A stretch of 64,000 nt of DNA, taken from positions 152,270,571-152,334,570 of the forward strand of contig JAVGWX010000002.1 in NCBI GenBank assembly GCA_036924085.1. Reading direction: 5' to 3'. Source of the stretch: Ariolimax columbianus. Taxonomy: Eukaryota > Mollusca > Gastropoda > Stylommatophora > Arionidae. Numbering within the stretch: the first letter of the stretch is position 1; every line of letters begins with the position of its first letter. Of this stretch, positions 11,993 through 24,430 are shown piece by piece. The notes under the pieces were generated by a model. It did no database searches and was not told the DNA's origin. It saw only the letters and a list, made by a program, of their open reading frames with translations. Both the position numbers and the translations under genes were made by a program.

Positions 11993-13054
11993 ATATATAT
12001 ATATTTACATGTATGTGCTTGCTCACACAATTTGTAATTACATATGAAACGCACAGACGGATGACATAACTATTCAAAACCCGCGCTCTTTTGGTTGAAG
12101 CTGTACAGATTTCGTAAATTACGAGGAAACATTATTTTTTTTAAATACTGACTGTCATGAAAGGGGTAATCATTTCAAAAGACTGGTTTCGTTAGCAGCG
12201 CTGGCTGTTTTATACCGTAAATAAATAAAAGAAGATTGGTATTCAATTTGTGTCAGGGCAGGATTCTGTGAAATGTTCAATCACCCTCAACAGTAATTTG
12301 TTGTGTTTTGTAGTTATTTGTTTTATTTCTGTGTTTGGATGATGTATGGATTGATTATAAAACTTTACACAATATGAATACTGATGAGTTATTTAATTAA
12401 GTTGGCTTATACATGTGACATTTCATGAGTATTTTCCCAATGAGTCCGAGAGCATTCGGTTTTCACGGCACATGTATCTAATTCCGCTATAAGTAAATAT
12501 ATGGATTCCCGTTACATCTGAACAAGCAGAGAGGAAGAACATTGGTCACACAACCTCACAAACATGATCTGCCGTTATCACAACGTTGTATCTAACACTT
12601 CCTCCCTGACAGCGGTGTCTTATATGGGAATACCTTGGCATTAAATCATGAAGAAAATTTAAAAATTCGCATGTACGCCTTAGTCAAGGAATGCTTAACA
12701 GTACGTATTATGTAAAAACGAGTCTGACAGTAAGGCTGCAAACCTATACCTACATGTGTCTCAATCACCCACTTCCTTCCTATAAGTTGGTCAAATTTAA
12801 ATTGTAACAAAAAGTACAACAAGAAATTTCAGAGCGAGTGTCAGCCAGACTGCAAACTATCTACAGTATTTATGTCACACAATTTGTATAAGTTGTATAG
12901 TTGTATACGTTTCTTGGAATTTTACATCCAGTAGTTTGCCATTGTTTTCTGGACGTTGTTCTGGCCGCTTACAAACTATGGTCTCTGGTGCGCCCAGACG
13001 TTGCCAGCTCCCGCTTTCAGGGTCGTTGTCGCACAGGTCGAACTTCCGCCTCTT
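11993..13054. other. no gene seen
   Basis: AT-rich spacer. Sequence from about 12900 may be the 5' untranslated part of the following RTE-like element, since several overlapping frames there run into its endonuclease. Confidence 0.4.
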
Positions 13055-15715
13055 CCACCAGCAGCTGTGTGTACTTGTCAGGGGTGGACTCCCCTTCTTG
13101 GGCAAGTTGTTCATGATCGGAAGAGAAATGAAGAGAACCAAGATATAGATTCTTGGAGTCTCTGAGCATAGATGGGCCGGTCAAGGGCACTGTACCTTAG
13201 GAGAATCATTTATATACTCTGGGACGGACAAGGGTGGAAAAAGTGAGGTCGGCTTTATTCTGTCAAAGAAGACAGCACCTTCACTACTCGGTTACAATCC
13301 AGTCAACGACCGCATAATTGTAATCAGACTAAAGAAAAATACTAGAAATTTAACAATAATTCAAATGTATGCACCAACATCAGCAGCAGACGATTGTGAA
13401 ATTGATGATTTCTATAACACCTTGCAAGAAGCGATGGAAAAAGTTGAAAAATAAGACATCTTGGTCATCATTGGAGATTTCAATGGGAAAGTCGGAGAGG
13501 AAGGAGGCGAAGAGGAGAGAAGTGTTCTATGGCCTTTTGGTTTGGGACACAGACATGAGTGAGGAGAAAGACTGGTTGAATTCTGCACGGAAAACAACCT
13601 CTCCTTTGCCAACACCTTCTTCAAACAACATCCACGAAGACTGTACACGTGGACCTCCCCTGATGGCAACAGCAGAAACCAAATAGACTACATCCTAGTG
13701 CAACAAAGATGGAGATCAAATGTTCTGGCGACAAAAATGCTGCCAGGAGCAGACTGCGATACGGACCACGAATTACTGTTTGCAGTTTTCCAAACAAGAC
13801 TGCGTAGGATCAACAAAGGTTGCCAGCCAATACGCTTCGATGTATCAGCAATACCTACTGAATACAACATCAAAGTAGAAAACACATTTGAGGCGTTGCT
13901 TGCTATACAGGAAGAGATGACATCTGAGGAGTTGACATCGTACGCAAGAGATATTTTGATCTCGACAGCAAAAGAAATGATTCCAAAGAGATATTGCACA
14001 AGACACAGAGCTATATAACAGAGGAAATACAGAAACTCATTGCAGAAAGGCAACAATTAAAACAAATGGGAAGTAAGGGGACTAACACAGCATATAAAAA
14101 CTGCGCAAGAAAAGTTAGAAGAGAAATAAGAAAAGATACAAGAAGATACATAGTAGAAACATGTAAGGATTTAGAAAACCTACAACAACAAGGCAGAGAA
14201 AGAGATGCATTCAAAGCAATAAGAACACTGACATAGGAATTCCGTCCGGTTTCATGTCATAAATGACAAAGAGGAGAACATATTAACAGAAACCAAAGAC
14301 ATACTGAATAGATGGAGAGAGTACTGCAGAACCATGTATGGAGATAGCACAAAGCGCTCAGTTACAATCCTACCAAAGGATGAGAAAGAACCTGAACCAA
14401 CATTGGAAGAAGTACGCTCTGCAATTAAAAGCCTGAAAAAGGGAAAGTCCCCAGGATGTGAGGATATCCCAGCAGAGCTAATACAAGCAGGAGGAGAGGC
14501 ATGTGCTCAAGTCTATCACAAGCTGTGTAAACAGATATGGCACAGTGCAGATTGGCCAGAAGCATGGAAGAAATAAATTGATATTCCCCTCCCCCCAAAA
14601 AGGCAACCTGAAGCTCTGCACGAACTAACGAACTATAGCACTGATCAGTCATGCTAGCAAGATACTCTTGTGAATCCTATTAAGAAGGATCGAGAAAAGG
14701 TTTGAATCTGAAATTCACGTAGTCCAGGCAGGTTATAGGTAAGACAGAGGGACCAGGGACCACATATTCAATTTAAGGAATATCTATGAAAAATGTAGAG
14801 AGTTTAATGTAAACCTGTACACATGTCTCATTGATTTCACTAAGGCCTTCGACACGGTAAAACATCAAAATATGTGTAGAATCATGAAGGAAATGGGGTT
14901 TCCTTTGCATATAGTCCATCTCATTGAAACATTATACCAAGATGACACAGTGATACTATCAAAAAGTGCGGAAGGGCTAGAGCAGCTACTTTCAGCCGTT
15001 AATGGACATAGTAAAGATCAAAATCTGTTTATAAACATAAACAAAACAAAGATAATGACCACCGATAAAACGCAATTTCAGCACAAATTTACAGTGGGTG
15101 GTGAGGAAATAGATCAGGTTACACATTTTGAATATCTGGGCTCCAGAATTGACAAAAATGGTGACTTCTTGAAAGAAATCAGAAGAAGACTAGCTATGGC
15201 AATGCAGAGACTGAACAGCCTGAAGAAATTATGGCAGAGTACCAACAAAACGACAAAAGTAAAAGTCTTGAAAGCCTGTGTTCTTCATGTGGCAGCTGAT
15301 GGCTGTGAGACATGGACGATTACCAAAACTTCTAGACAAAGAATCGAATCCTTCGAGTCAAAATGTTACAGAAAGATCCTCAGAATACCATGGACAGAGA
15401 AAAGAACAAATGCAGACATTCGGCAAGAGTTAAGCATAGAGGATAACTGGTTTATCAATTCCATTTAGTCTAGAAAATGCAAATACTTTGGTCACAACAA
15501 GAGACACAACGGTCTTTAGAGAACGGTGATGGAAGGTATGGTGCCAGGCAAAAGAGGAAGGGGTAGACCAAGAAGACGTTGACACAAAGATATCCAGGAA
15601 TGCCTGAGTATGACAGTGGCGGAAGCTGGTGTTTTGGCAAAGGAACGAGTTTCTTTCAGACTGACTGTGATAAGAGCGACGTTCTACAAAGGACATGCTA
15701 CATGTTGATGATAAT
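13055..15715 (+). mobile_element. RTE-like LINE: endonuclease + RT, inactivated, internal deletion
   Basis: Frames read across stops give an APE-type endonuclease: LVRGGLPF and KIDILGVSEHRWAGQG (about 13130), MYAPTSAADD, GDFNGKVG (13470), NQIDYILVQQRW (13680) and CDTDHELL (13755). The metal-binding and catalytic motifs are therefore recognisable. The RT follows: GKSPGCEDIPAELI (about 14440), motif A FTKAFDTVKH (about 14835), motif C remnant DDTVILS (14942), YLGSRIDKNGD, CETWTI, YRKILRIPWTEKR, KRGRGRPRR. Motif B (QG-ILSP) is missing: IETLYQ joins directly to DDTVILS, a deletion of roughly 200 bp judged from the copy at 41 kb. Several stops and frameshifts make it non-functional. Confidence 0.9.
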
Positions 15716-16528
15716 AGTTTTATACGAAAATGTCAGATCAACATTGGATTAATACAGCTTCTTTATCATTAGAATAAGTGAGGAAGTTGATATTGTTGTT
15801 ATTGTTGTTTGGAAGCCATTCGTACTGACTTAGTTTAACTCCTAACAATGATGCGCTGGTGGCTGGTTACAAAGCGGTTCTTCTTATATCTGCAATCTGT
15901 ATCTCGGAAGGTTGACTTACATCCTCCTGGTCATAGTGTTATGGGAGATTTCTCAGCAAGGTCATTACTGTGTGGATTATTTTATATTACCCCCTACCAT
16001 TAAAACCTTTTTAGCCACACAACAAACTTTGACTTGGCCTGTTTTCAGGAACATGATGTGGATAGAAGGAAGGCCATCGACCAGTAGGTTTAACCCTACC
16101 CTGATGCTGTTCTTCTTGCATGTGCCATGTGTGCGGTGTTCTCATTATAATTAAACCTCGGAAATGTTTATTTGAATACGCTCATTTTGAGTTGTCCCTG
16201 GGTCTTGCTTTGATTCGTGTGCTGTCGTGTGATGTACGTGTGTACATCAGATCGGTCTGGAAGCATTATGCTCATGTAGGAGTATGAATACAAGACATTG
16301 AAACGTCATTCTTTGAGAATAATAGAGTTATGCTTTCGAAAAGAATTGAACACGACTATTTAACGACGGCTACCACATCATTGTCCGGCATGTGCAGAGC
16401 ACTATTTCGCTTCTTGGCAGCACAATCTCCTTGTACAAGCTCCGGCTATATTCTTCGCCAATGTGGACGTGTGGATTAGGGGAACAATCTTGTCTGGTTA
16501 GCATACTTTATTCAATAAATTATATGCA
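15716..16528. other. no gene seen
   Basis: Spacer with one 80-codon plus frame (15912-16154) and no recognisable domain. Confidence 0.5.
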
Positions 16529-16587
16529 GGTAATGGATCAGTGACCGAACCAGGACAAAAACAAATACGGGTAATGGCACAGTGACC
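16529..16587. repeat. 41-bp tandem repeat, left part
   Basis: The unit includes CAGTGACCGAACCAGGACAA and ACAAATACGGGTAATGG. It ends in GCACAGTGACC (16577-16587), which recurs at 17376 on the far side of the LINE fragment. Confidence 0.85.
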
Positions 16588-17375
16588 TTCTTCTTCTTTT
16601 TCTTCTGTTTCTTCGTACGCTGTCTCACGTCAACTTGGATTTGTTCGAAGAAAGCAGCTGTCATCCTGACGCTGTCGTCACTGCCATAGAGCTTGTCTAG
16701 TGTTGCCATTGGTGATGGCCACATGTGGTTTCTCTGGTCCTCGTATGTCGGGCAATTTTGCAGACGATGTTCAGCGGTCATATTCCCTGTACCACAGGAA
16801 CATTCGTCAGTGCCACATATTTTCAGTTTATTGAATAGGTGGTACCTCAGTCTATTGTGGCCTGTGCGAAGTCTGAAGACCATGACCTGCTCTCTTCTGT
16901 TCAGCTGGTAATAGGCATCGTTTTTTTGTGTAGCCAGTATGTTCTGTTTCCCATTTGGCCATTTATCTGGCTCTAATAAACCTTTTGGACTCTTCGTAGG
17001 TCACACTAGAATCTAGTTGTGTTAGTCTTGCACCTTCTTTTGCCAGTCTGTCTGCCTCCTCGTTGCCTTGGATGTTACAGTGGGATGGAACCCACTGTAC
17101 CACTATTCTTTTTGGTGCGGACTGCTGGCATAGTTGACAAAGTACTGCTCTTAAATCATTAAGTTCAGTATTTTTTTGGCTTTTTAGTGCTGTAACCACG
17201 ATCATGGCATCTGTTAACATGACTATCTGGCTTTCATTGCTTTCGCCTGTCAACATTGTTTTTACTGCAGCCTTCCATGCCTCTGCCTGCGCTCTGAAAT
17301 TGCCTGAGAATTTTCCAGTTGCCACTGACAGTGGTATTTTTCTACCATTTGTTGGGCTCGGGAATACCCCTCATT
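16588..17375 (-). mobile_element. 5'-truncated RNase H-bearing LINE with target duplication
   Basis: The minus strand encodes an RNase H domain: LSVATGKFSGNFRAQAEAW, MLTDAMIVV, VQWVPSHCNIQGNEEADRLA, the last giving the H-x3-GNExAD signature. A one-base frame change near 16965 leads into NDAYYQLNRREQVMVFRLRT, ECSCGTGNMTAEHRLQNC and MWPSPMATLDKLYG. The 3' end is an A-rich (GAA)n-like tail. Flanks are the identical 11-mer GCACAGTGACC at 16577-16587 and 17376-17386, and removing the insert restores the 41-bp tandem repeat. This is a clear target-primed insertion. Confidence 0.9.
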
Positions 17376-17480
17376 GCACAGTGACCGAACCAGGACAACA
17401 ATAAATACGGGTAATGGCACAGTGATCGAACCAGGACAAAAACAAATACAGGTAAAAGCTCAGTGGCTGCTCCAAGACGA
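17376..17480. repeat. 41-bp tandem repeat, right part
   Basis: Continues the 16529 array in phase: two good units and a third diverged one. Confidence 0.85.
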
Positions 17481-18354
17481 AAACAAATGGTCACCTACGT
17501 GACGACCACAAACCCTTTGTCATAACAAAGAACGAACAAAAAACGGCAAATCAACAAATGAGAAAGGGCATTTTCCATTACTCTAACTTTCTAGTTGCCA
17601 TCCATTTGAATAGTCTTGGACACCAGGGCAATGCTGACATCACAGTCACGACATCGTCTCCTGATTCTCCGATGAGTGACACTGGTGTGAGAGTGACAAG
17701 CGTTTGATTTTCCTTTTCAGATACCTCAAACATCGTGGTTTGAATACATTCCACACATTTCCGTATTCTTTCCTGCTGATTTCTCTCTTTTGCTCGAATT
17801 ACTCCCATTATCTCATCCATTTGTTGTTATCCGTCTTAATATTATTATTTACTCATTCATGTGTGTGTCTTTGTTCTATTTAAATGTATATTTGTGCATA
17901 TGTTGTTGATATTGTATGTTTGTGAGTTTCTTTTAATGTTGCACCCATTTATATATATATATATATACATATAGTATGTCTCTTGATATTTTGGTGTGTA
18001 GTTTTTGTGTGATGTGTTCATGCATTTACTAGTGTTTTGTCTACGTGTAATCATATTAACATTCTCTTCTTTGATCTACTGATATACTACTCATTTTTTT
18101 AAATAACTTACATACCATATCTCACACATTCTTTGCCACCTCCAGATATGGTCGCAAATTTTAACCGCACACATTTGCCTGGCGTATTGTGATTTGCAAA
18201 TTGTTATTATGCTTTTTTTTGTCCTTGACGAAGGTCGTGTGTCTGCAACGTAGGTGTCGTTTTGTTTTTGTCATTGTGCATTCATTGAGTCATTACGTGA
18301 ATGTGTTGCTATCGAATTTTAACTTTCAGTACAGTTGTAGCTTTGATTTGTTCA
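17481..18354. other. no gene seen
   Basis: Includes a short TA tract at 17951-17970. An 80-codon minus frame (17578-17820) starting MDEIMGVIRAKERNQQERI is unrecognised and probably chance, or a scrap of LINE sequence. Confidence 0.4.
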
Positions 18355-18560
18355 CTGAGCATGAATTAGAGGACTGTCCTCTGTATGGACTATTAAAGTA
18401 GATACACTGGCCCACTAAACTCAACACTCAGCATATATTGGAGGACTGTCATTTATATGGACTGTTGAAAAGATACACTGACCCGCCAAACACTTAGCAT
18501 GTATTAGAGGACTGTCATCTGTATGGGCTATTACATTAAAGTCAATACACTACTTCACTA
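18355..18560. repeat. about 62-68-bp tandem triplicate, possibly LINE-derived
   Basis: TTAGAGGACTGTC followed by TGTATGG(A/G)CTATTA occurs three times. In one plus frame each unit reads H-x-LEDC-x-LYGLL, resembling the AEHxLQxCPxY segment that follows RNase H in the LINE at 16.6 kb. Confidence 0.65.
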
Positions 18561-19485
18561 AACTCAAAATTGTTCAGAGCTAAATAGGAGCTCCAGTAAC
18601 CAGAGGAGGTCATCGTGAGAGATCTTCTGACGGTGAAAACACACAAGAAGCGATAACAAGGAGAATACCAAGTCAAAAAGACGCGTTCACTATTCCACAG
18701 GCCAGAAGTTTATTCTGACTGCAATCATTTTAAGATGTAAGTACTTTACAGCGATGCAGAAGAATGTAGGCCAGGGTATAGACTGTTGTGATGTTCACCG
18801 ATAACATTTTGACCAACACATTTGGTGAAAGTAGTGAAACCTGCGACAAAAACGCTAAAGATATAGCACACAGTCGATCAGTGAATGGATCAATCAATCC
18901 CAACATGTGAGCTTCCTGCGGAGCACTTGTCTTCAACACATATTCGGCACGTTTATCAGTGAGACCAGTTTAAGTTTGCTGCAATTGATATGTTATTGGA
19001 TTCAAGATTTTAGATTCTTCAGGACGAAGTAATGGATCCCTTACCAATATAGCCTGTAATAAAACAATATTTAGATCAGTTCATTCTCGCACTCTTCTCT
19101 CACTCGAAACTACCAATAAAACTGCGTCTATTTTCATTATATCATTCGCACCATTATTAAAAACTACTACATACACCCACAAGCCACTTCAGGAGGAAAA
19201 GTCAATCAAATGCCCCTACAGACAATAATATCCTATATGAGATATCACTATCCCGGGCCTGTCTGAAGGCTGAATTCTATATTCAAGTACATATTGCTGT
19301 CAGATATAGCTGAGGTGACAAACTGTGGTTTAGTATTAACCCTTCGTTATTTACTGTAAAAAAGGTAGACCTTTTTGTGGGTAGGCTGGCATGTGATGTT
19401 CTATTCCCTCAGTGCGACATGATTCCCATGTCACTCACTCAGGCCAAACGTACGTTGTGTAATAACGGTAGTATGGTAGGTTCGT
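18561..19485. other. no gene seen
   Basis: Spacer; only short frames. Confidence 0.5.
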
Positions 19486-19565
19486 TTGGGTCTCTGTGGC
19501 GAAGTGTTCAAGCCGTTTGCCTCGTGTTCAGACGCACGGGGTTCGATTTCGAGCTGCGACGGTCA
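19486..19565 (+). mobile_element. tRNA-like SINE head, copy 1
   Basis: GTCTCTGTGGCGAAGTGTTC (A-box-like) is followed by TTTGCCTCGTGTTCAGAC and the B-box-like GGGGTTCGATTTCGAGCTG. A reverse-strand relative at 62.87 kb matches through both boxes. No closed acceptor stem is seen. Confidence 0.7.
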
Positions 19566-20205
19566 ATTATTTCCAGAGATCCCTGGGTTCATCGCTTGAG
19601 CTACGGAATTCGTGTTTTGTGCGATGCTCTTTACAGATAGGGTACCCATCTGCCGAGAGAGACAGCGCTAAAATGGAACAAAAAACAAGAGGCAATGAAG
19701 AACCCACTTAAAGTTTTTATTTTTTTAATTGTCAATATCATTATCAGTATTACTATTAATGTTTAATAATATTATTATTTGTCTTCTTTTTCTTCTTCTT
19801 ATACCTCGCCTTGTGCTATTTATTCTTCTGCTTCTGATTCGTGTTCTACTTGCACTTCTTTGTTGTCTCGTTTTCCATGTTTTGTATTACGTCTACAAGT
19901 GAAGTCAAGTTCTTGGGTGTGGTGTCCTTCCAGACTAGCAAACAGTTTAAGTTTGGAGGTTCGCTTATGTGGGCCAGTTCTCAGTACGAAAATGTTTAAA
20001 CAGATCACAATGTCATATGCTATATTTGTAGGTCTGTGCTGCTTTTAAGCACGTAGCCTTGGGTGGTATGTCCAAATTGAGTCTGTATACGTGACTATTC
20101 ATTATGGTATATTTAGTTGCTGCTTTTGTTGTTGCTGTTGTTGTTACTGTAGCTGCTGTTCAGAGGTAAAGATGGCGCCCTAATCGCTTCGGATCTATTG
20201 CTCTG
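19566..20205. other. no gene; T-rich and TTG-rich simple tracts
   Basis: TTCTT-rich sequence at 19770-19800 and a degenerate TTG/GCT tract at 20115-20160. Confidence 0.5.
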
Positions 20206-21165
20206 GTGGTTTATTTCATTATGGATGCCGCCAGGCCATGGATCTGCCTGAAATTGACACTAGTCGACGACTTACACTTGTGTTCACGGAAACGCTTCGC
20301 TGTTTTCTATTTCTTAGTTCCTATTTCAGAGTCGACCTGTACTTCTACAGGGTCAGATGCCCCTATGCAGGTCCCAGCTCTGCTATGAGCTGGATATAGC
20401 CGGGAGAAGGATTTCCTGCTAAGCGGGCTAGGCTTGAGCAGCTTAATACTCGGCTGCGTTGGGTGGTTAACCGATGTGCGAGTTCGTCTTAACAGACTCA
20501 AACACTAGAACAAAGTAGACCCGCGGCCTGTAAGTCGCCATCTATGCTGTTCTAAACAAACCACCTAACCATCGCCGGTGTTATGCCATGTCCCAGTTAG
20601 TCGCCTCTTACGACATGCTCTTTGTGAATCAGTGGCGCTATTCTTGTCCTTGCCATATACAAAGACACTGGCAGACCACTCGGCAGACCACTGTGTTTTC
20701 TTCCTTCCGATTATCCTGGCCTGGACATCGGCTATATAAATTAGCACTACGCGTAAACCCGTTTCGTACTTTAACGGTCTATTTCACACGGCTGAACTGC
20801 ACGATATCTTCGCCCTTCACTCTAGCTGCAGACAGTATCGGTTTTTGTGACTGAAATTTAGACTCCACTAAAATTGACTAGAACACAGGACGGGAGATAT
20901 GCCCCTAGGACATATTGCGGTTATGGAAAAGGCACGACAAACAACGATAGATCTCACCCCACATCCACAGCTATACGGGATACCTGTTTACGAGATAGGC
21001 TTCAGGACGAAATCTTGACAAAAATCGGCATCCTGTACTTTCTCCAGTTGTCTCGATACAATCTTGCTAGTGGCCAAAGATAGCTCAGAACCAGAGAGAG
21101 GTTGATAAAAGACGCAGTTTCTTCCTCACTTTAATCTAAATTACACGCAAGTCACCCATGTCAGG
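20206..21165 (+). repeat. composite dispersed repeat, copy A
   Basis: Three segments recur in order at 23820-24430: a head (TTATGGATGCCGCCAG to GACGACTTACACTTGTG), a middle (CACACGGCTGAACTGCACGA) and a tail (CTCCAGTTGTCT to TCCTCACTTTAATC). Here about 400 bp of other repeat sequence (about 20330-20740), with TTAGTCGCCTCTTACGACAT, separates head and middle. No protein is encoded. Confidence 0.65.
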
Positions 21166-21230
21166 CGACACGGCAAGAGAAACGACTGTTCGAACGGCTG
21201 AACAAAGAGAGTGGTTTTCATCACATGTGA

Positions 21231-21350
21231 TTGACGAACATCAGCAGCCGTTGTAATTGTTGCTGTTGTTATTGTTGCTGTTATTGTTGTTCTTTATGTT
21301 GTTGTTTTTCCTGTTGTTGCTGTTGTTGTTTATGTTGTTGTTGTTGTCGA
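21231..21350. repeat. degenerate TTG-rich tract
   Basis: GTTGTT/GCTGTTGTT runs. The 61-codon Cys-rich frame across it is a composition artefact. Confidence 0.85.
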
Positions 21351-22489
21351 TCTGTTTACACAACAAATGTCCGAAGGGGAAGCGATAGAGACTTCAGCCT
21401 TTCAGGAAGCGGTTGACCTGTCTCATTCGTCCCTGTCGCTCATATCTTAAGCGTCTATCTACAACTTTCTTTACATAAACCAATTGAGAGAGCTGTTCGA
21501 TCACTACAACACTGTCGAAAGAACCTAATGTTTTACAACCCCAGCTACTCTGGCTCTCTCCAAACACGATACATGCACAAACAATTAAATAAGTCTATAT
21601 CCAATGGATCGAATGAAGACGATGAAGAAGTCTATATCATTTTTTCTAATCAGTAGAAATGATGCAAAGAAATATATTTGTAAAGAAATAAATAGTCTGA
21701 TGATAATTTAATCTTCTTAGAGTTTGTCCATTGATGGTACTGGAGAGGGTCATACGTGCTGTCTCTGTACTTCGTGCGGTGGGGACTCTGCTTACTTCTA
21801 TGCTATCAAACTATATCTCAAGAAAGCGTTGGTTATTTGAATCCCTACTAATCATGGAATGTTTTGTGAATGTGCCCGGGAATCTTAGTTCCAAATAAAT
21901 AGTTGTTTGACACACCTCTGATAATTATTATTGACTAACCTGCATATGTGAAGTATTAATAATATATAACTATCTGTGGTGAAAAACATGGCGATTGCTT
22001 AACACATTTTTATATTTGAATGCGTTTTCTACTTACTATTGTTTTTGCTAAAATCAAATATTTGTTTTCATGTGTACGTACACCTCCATTCTTCAATATA
22101 AAACAAACGCCATCATTGAGTCTTGTGAAAGTTCTGTTCACACGTGTCACTCGAATGCCAAATAATTTATTAATTGTTGTCAGTGGTGACAAAAAACACA
22201 TCATAGGGTTGGATAGGAAGCAAAGAGAGTTAGTAGATGATACAATATGTGCATACACAAATAGATAAAGGGAACCAAAAACAGGAATCAAAATTAGTAA
22301 TGATTGTAATTAGTCACAGCATAAGCAAAAAAAAAGATGCAAATGCGTGATTCTTCGTCGTGCTCTTCCGGTTAGATACCAGTATCAATGTATCTTTAAA
22401 AAGCTAGTTAATTTTAGGATTATCGATACGTCCTGGAATGGTACAAGTAATATCTTTACGTGTTATTTTTTCTCTGTGTATATAAACTG
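21351..22489. other. no gene seen
   Basis: Complementary frames of 82 and 93 codons at 22010-22291 have no recognisable domain. Confidence 0.45.
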
Positions 22490-22760
22490 TTGCTTAAGCT
22501 GCTGCTGCTAGCATTACATCTAACACTCCTACTGCTAGTATAACTACTACTACTACTACTACTACTTATACCATGTTACTAATACTACTAGTACTAGTAA
22601 TGCGACCAATGCGGCAGTTACTATTACTATTACCACCACTAATGATGCTGTTTACACTACAACTATCACCGCCACCCCATCCATGACTATGAACACTACT
22701 ACAATCACCATCTATACCAATACTACTACTGCCGCGACCACCATCCACACTACCACTTCA
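22490..22760. repeat. degenerate ACT/ACC trinucleotide tract
   Basis: CTACTACTACTACTACTA at 22545-22565 followed by imperfect ACTA/ACCA triplets. Confidence 0.85.
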
Positions 22761-23039
22761 GCCACCACTTCTGTTACTAATTTGAGCCATTACCTGCTTA
22801 CTTAAAACCTGAATTGTTTTAATGAAACACATAAACGGACATTGTATATGTATGCGTCTAACAGGTACGCAAAAAGGGAACAAAGAATATCTGACACTAA
22901 ATATATAAAAGTACTATTTATGAGGGGTGGAGATGGGACAAGCAAACGCATCCTTTAGAAAATGTCATCCCCCCCCCCCCCCACTAAACTTCAACAGATA
23001 TACAAGTAGATTGGTCCACATATGATGACCAGGAATGTA

Positions 23040-23095
23040 TTTGTTGAAGACCGTTGCTACAAAGATATCTCATAAGGTTTTGATTGATCTTTTGA
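23040..23095 (+). repeat. dispersed GTTGAAGAC motif, copy
   Basis: TTGTTGAAGACCGTTGCTAC is followed by TTTTGATTGATC. It belongs to the short family best seen at 26.19 kb. It directly precedes the CR1-like fragment. Confidence 0.45.
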
Positions 23096-23109
23096 TCTTC
23101 ATTCACAGT

Positions 23110-23535
23110 TGTCAACTTAACTTAACGTCTTTATACTGGTTTAGAAGATTGTGCAGAGTCTGTATACAACCAGTTTCATTTGCATTGCCGTGCACTTAAA
23201 GCTCTGCGCATGCAATCTATTCTTGAATCGATTAATTGCTTCTAGCTCCACTACTTCCTGTGGCAATGCGTTCCAAGCATTCACCACTCTCTGGCTAAAA
23301 AACATATTTCCCACTGTATAATCTGGACCTTTCTTTAATTAATTTGTAACTTAGTCATGTAGGTGGTTGTATTTTGAAAAATGTGTTATAATCTAATTTA
23401 TCATTTCCGTTGATTATCTTATAAACCTGCATTGTCACCTGGAATTCTTCTCTTGTCTAGACACTGTAAGCCAGTTTTTCTGAGTTATTCCTCATAACTG
23501 TAATTCTGGAATCCCACTATCAGCTGTGCTAGAGA
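23110..23535 (-). mobile_element. CR1-like LINE, ORF2 C-terminus and 3' tail
   Basis: The minus strand reads IVGFQNYSYEE, LQCLDKRRIPGD, VYKIIN, VVNAWNALPQEV and FKNRLHAQ, then a tail with ACTGGTTGTATACAGACTCT and TCTTCTAAACCAG. It is homologous to the plus copy at 5.1 kb. In-frame stops and small indels are present. Confidence 0.85.
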
Positions 23536-23819
23536 TCGTTCAATGAGTCAATGCAAACGTCTAGTTTCATCATTATCATCATCTGTTATGCCATCCATTA
23601 GTCGACGTCCAAATGACGTTCTGTATCAATTCCATTTATTAGTTATCTTCACAATATTAATACAGCATGTTTACTTTCTCTCATTTTCCGTCCTGCACCT
23701 TATCAAACACACAATGACCAGTCAGCTCACATAAAGCTGGCCCTTTGGTCTACTTCTAATATACGGGCTGAACGTACGTCCATGTGGGACTTAACCGGAC
23801 ACCGTTTAGCCTTGATCTT

Positions 23820-24430
23820 CTTTTAGTCGATTATGGATGCTGTCAGACAACGGATTTGACTGGAATTCACATTAGCTGACGACTTACACTTGTGTCCACG
23901 TATACGTGTTGTGGTTTTACATTTAGATGATATATTTTGTTCATTTTTAGTATTTTTCCTTACGATTATCCTGTCATTTTGCAATAGTATTTCGGTTATC
24001 GTGTGTCGTATTTCCACAGTCCAGTGCACACGGCTGAACTTCACGAGATTAGCGTCCTGTTTGCTGATAGTGCCGATTCTGGTGTGACTGGGAATTTTAC
24101 ACAGGCCAACAATAGACAAAAACATCGCCTTGGATCCCTGCCTGGCTAGCAACATGTCCACGAAATATCGCACAGGGTGAGTAGTATTATCGAGAGGTAA
24201 GGCACTCGTCTCTCAAAGCGATGAACACAATGGTGGGCGACGGAATCCTGCAACTTTCAAGCGATTCCTGGTCTCAAGGGAGGTGGGACCAAAGTACATG
24301 TATATTTAGTTACCTCCAGTCGTCTTGGTTTATGTCTTACCACTGGTCCAAGGTAACTCAGGACTAGAGGGTGAGGTTGTTGATTAACGCAGATTCGTCC
24401 TCACTATAATCACAATACAGCGTAAGCTAC
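23820..24430 (+). repeat. composite dispersed repeat, copy B
   Basis: Same three segments as copy A: ATTATGGATGCTGTCAG and GACGACTTACACTTGTG, then CACACGGCTGAACTTCACGA, then CTCCAGTCGTCTTGG to TTCGTCCTCACTATAATC, without the 400-bp interruption. A tRNA-A-box-like ATCGAGAGGTAAGGC at 24190 precedes the tail, so the family may be a SINE with a late tRNA-like part. Confidence 0.65.

Noticed and set aside
21231..21416. Cysteine-rich 61-codon peptide
   Set aside because: It is the translation of a TTG/GCT-rich simple tract.
22970..22982. C-homopolymer as a regulatory element
   Set aside because: An isolated run of about 13 C without context; similar runs occur at 26.88 and 40.4 kb.
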